Source: Pelomyxa schiedti
Lineage: Eukaryota; Evosea; Pelobiontida; Pelomyxidae
Direction of reading: 5' to 3'
DNA: 21,026 nucleotides
Assembly: GCA_020536535.1 (NCBI GenBank)
Contig: JAHLWZ010000463.1
Span: forward strand, 1,716-22,741
A program made the position numbers and the translations under genes. Below are positions 19,801 through 21,026 of the stretch, one piece after another. Within the stretch, counting starts at the first letter, position 1; every line of letters begins with the position of its first letter. The notes below the pieces were generated by a model. The model ran no database searches, had not been told where the DNA came from, and saw nothing but the letters and a program-made list of their open reading frames with translations.

Positions 19801-20308
19801 AAACAAACGAAACGCCGAAAAAGAGGAACAACAAAGGGTATGAAGAAAAACAGGGAAAAAAACAAAGACCCTACTAACCAGAAACCGACGTGGTTGTCGA
19901 CTCGACGTAGATCCTGGTCTGGTCCGAAATGGTGTCGACGAGCCTCACGGCGAACACGCTGACGACGACGGCGCCGGCTGCGGCCACGAACGCGCAGCAC
20001 ATGAACAGCACCACGACCACCCACTCGGTCCCGCGCCACAGGCGGTGCTCGTCCTCGTCGGCGTCGTCGCCGCGGCGGGGTGGCCCGTTGAGGAACTTGC
20101 TGGGCGAGACTGAGGCGCCTCTAGGCGGCGGCACCGCGTTTTTGGTTTTTGGGGAGGAGGGCATTCGGTGCTGGGTTGGTGCCTGGGGGGTTACTTTACA
20201 CTCGTATTGGTGTGGCCTTGGTGTGGCCACTGGCTTCGATTTCGTTTTGTTTGGTTGTGTGTGTGTTGGTGGTGAACGAGTGTTCTTGTGTGTGCTGTTA
20301 TCTAACAT
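16832..20308 (-). CDS. Cache-sensor transmembrane cyclic-nucleotide phosphodiesterase, copy B
   Basis: Seven exons: 20308-19879, 19669-19546, 19449-18351, 18309-18198, 18151-17967, 17921-17058 and 17014-16832, giving 998 residues. Exons 2, 4 and 5 are exactly as long as in copy A, and all intron phases match. The order is the same: membrane helix (VVVVLFMCCAFVAAAGAVVV), extracellular sensor, second membrane helix, coiled coil, PDE domain from about residue 651 with HNKYHAAD, SHDYKHPG, ERSH, ATDMAKH, KAADIS and a Gln at the last exon junction. The C-terminus ends in an Asn-rich tail. The catalytic residues are intact, so the enzyme should be active. The start could instead be the ATG at 20164, since the two copies share no sequence before the HRLWRGTEW block. 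The membrane-distal sensor differs strongly from copy A while the membrane-proximal sensor, helix and coiled coil are almost identical, which suggests different ligands feeding the same output. Confidence 0.88.
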
Positions 20309-20823
20309 CGTTGTTCTTTTTGGTGTTTTTTGTTTTTTTTTTTGTTTTTCTGTTGCCTTTGTGGTTGGCCGCTCTTGGTTTTTTTATTTTCTCTTTGCCA
20401 ACTCCACGTTTTTCCTTGGGTGTGTTTTCTGTTTAAGGCCATTTTTGACAAATCATCATCAAACATCTGATGTTTCGCGACTTGGAATGCCGCCGGGAAA
20501 TCAATTTCCTCCGGGCGTTGGTGCATTTTTTCCTTGCCGGCAATGAAAAGCTTGGAACTTTTGCAAAGTCCAACTTGGTGTTCAAGGCCAATGTTCATCG
20601 ATAGTATGTGAAACGGGGTTCACAAAAGCCCAATATTGGAAAGTGGATGCTTGTTTTTTGTTGTATTACAACAGGAAGTGGTACTGGCACAACCTGTGGC
20701 TTGTGGTTGTTACAACACTTTGGTTGCTGGTGCCTGTTGTGGGTGACTGGAAGTGCATGCAGGCGAGTTGTGGTTGTTATGCTACATAACCATCGGTTTG
20801 TGGTTATGATGTGGGATTGCGGG
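20309..20823. other. Upstream region of PDE copy B
   Basis: No gene is supported. Bases 20309-20400 are T- and G-rich with a long T-run. The remainder is of mixed composition with GT-rich phrases leading into the minisatellite. The promoter of PDE B probably lies in the first few hundred bases. Confidence 0.4.
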
Positions 20824-20928
20824 TTTGCGGTTTGTGGTTTGCGGTTTGCGGTTTGCGGTTTGCGGTTTGCGGTTTGCGGTTTGCGGTTTGTGGTTTGTGG
20901 TTTGTGGTTTGTGGTTTGTGGTTTGTGG
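20824..20928 (+). repeat. Heptanucleotide minisatellite TTTGYGG x15
   Basis: Fifteen perfect 7-bp units. Unit 1 and units 3-9 read TTTGCGG. Unit 2 and units 10-15 read TTTGTGG. The only variable base is the C/T of the single CpG in the unit. The G-rich strand carries a GG pair every seven bases, so a two-tier G-quadruplex is conceivable. The ORFs that run through it are artefacts of the repeat. Confidence 0.95.
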
Positions 20929-21026
20929 TTTGTTTTGTTGTGCAAACGGTGGAATTATGAATCCAGTGGTTTGCGTGATTAGTGCTTTGCGGTGGTGCGG
21001 GCGTTTTGTTGCGATGCGGATGAGCG
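20929..21026. other. Window end, no gene seen
   Basis: Short GT-rich tail after the minisatellite with degenerate copies of its unit (for example TTTGCGG near 20986). No gene is identifiable. Confidence 0.4.

Larger units (their letters stand above)
12935..20308 (-). repeat. Tandem gene duplication (PDE A and PDE B)
   Basis: The two PDE genes lie head to tail in direct orientation, about 4 kb apart start to start. Exon number, intron positions and phases are the same. Intron lengths and sequences have diverged (for example 162 against 209 nt for intron 1, 42 against 96 for intron 2, and 115 against 43 for intron 6). The duplication is therefore not very recent, even though some coding stretches look almost unchanged. 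Confidence 0.9.

Noticed and set aside
20595-20982. ORFs made of repeated NRKPQTA or VCGLRFA
   Set aside because: Translations of the 7-bp minisatellite (period 7 codons in 21 bases). No other support.

Overview
This is eukaryotic nuclear DNA from a protist. Genes are broken by short introns (about 41 to 209 nt, mostly GT-AG), several with good branch sites (TACTAAC, TACTAAT), and proteins carry Asn, Ser and Thr homopolymers. The gene content (a receptor-like cyclic-nucleotide phosphodiesterase pair, a kinase/Sel1 protein, an ankyrin-like protein and a lineage-specific beta-rich family) suggests an amoebozoan, perhaps an archamoeba such as Pelomyxa. That assignment is recognition by eye, not a search result.

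Layout. 1-587 (+): 3' end of a beta-rich family protein, cut by the window edge. 588-1795: non-coding, with a perfect 21-bp hairpin. 1796-3229 (+): a full member of the beta-rich family. 3499-5914 (-): a three-exon gene joining a protein kinase N-lobe to about 14 Sel1 repeats, with no kinase C-lobe. 6038-7176 (+): a third beta-rich family member, divergent from the Sel1 gene and broken by a frameshift at an A7 run. 7350-8506 (+): a five-exon LACTB2/glyoxalase-II-like metallo-beta-lactamase protein. 8580-10244 (-): a nine-exon gene whose N-terminal half resembles the N-terminus of splicing factor SF3B1 and whose C-terminus is a full FHA domain. 10304-12801 (+): a three-exon ankyrin-like repeat protein. 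12935-16249 (-) and 16832-20308 (-): tandem duplicate seven-exon genes for transmembrane proteins with an extracellular Cache-type sensor and a cytosolic class I cyclic-nucleotide phosphodiesterase domain. 20309-21026: upstream DNA with a heptanucleotide minisatellite.

The exon models were built by hand from splice-site phase. Every join in the MBL, FHA, ankyrin and both PDE genes keeps frame, and conserved motifs continue across the junctions. Two introns appear to use GC instead of GT donors.

The most interesting items are the SF3B1-like/FHA fusion, the Cache-PDE receptor pair with a sharply mosaic divergence pattern, and the N-lobe-only kinase/Sel1 fusion. The SF3B1-like/FHA fusion may reflect the known binding of the NIPP1 FHA domain to SF3B1. 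The PDE pair suggests membrane receptors that control cAMP or cGMP breakdown directly. No operon-like logic links the genes. Neighbouring genes share short divergent promoters (5915-6037, 10245-10303) and short convergent tails.
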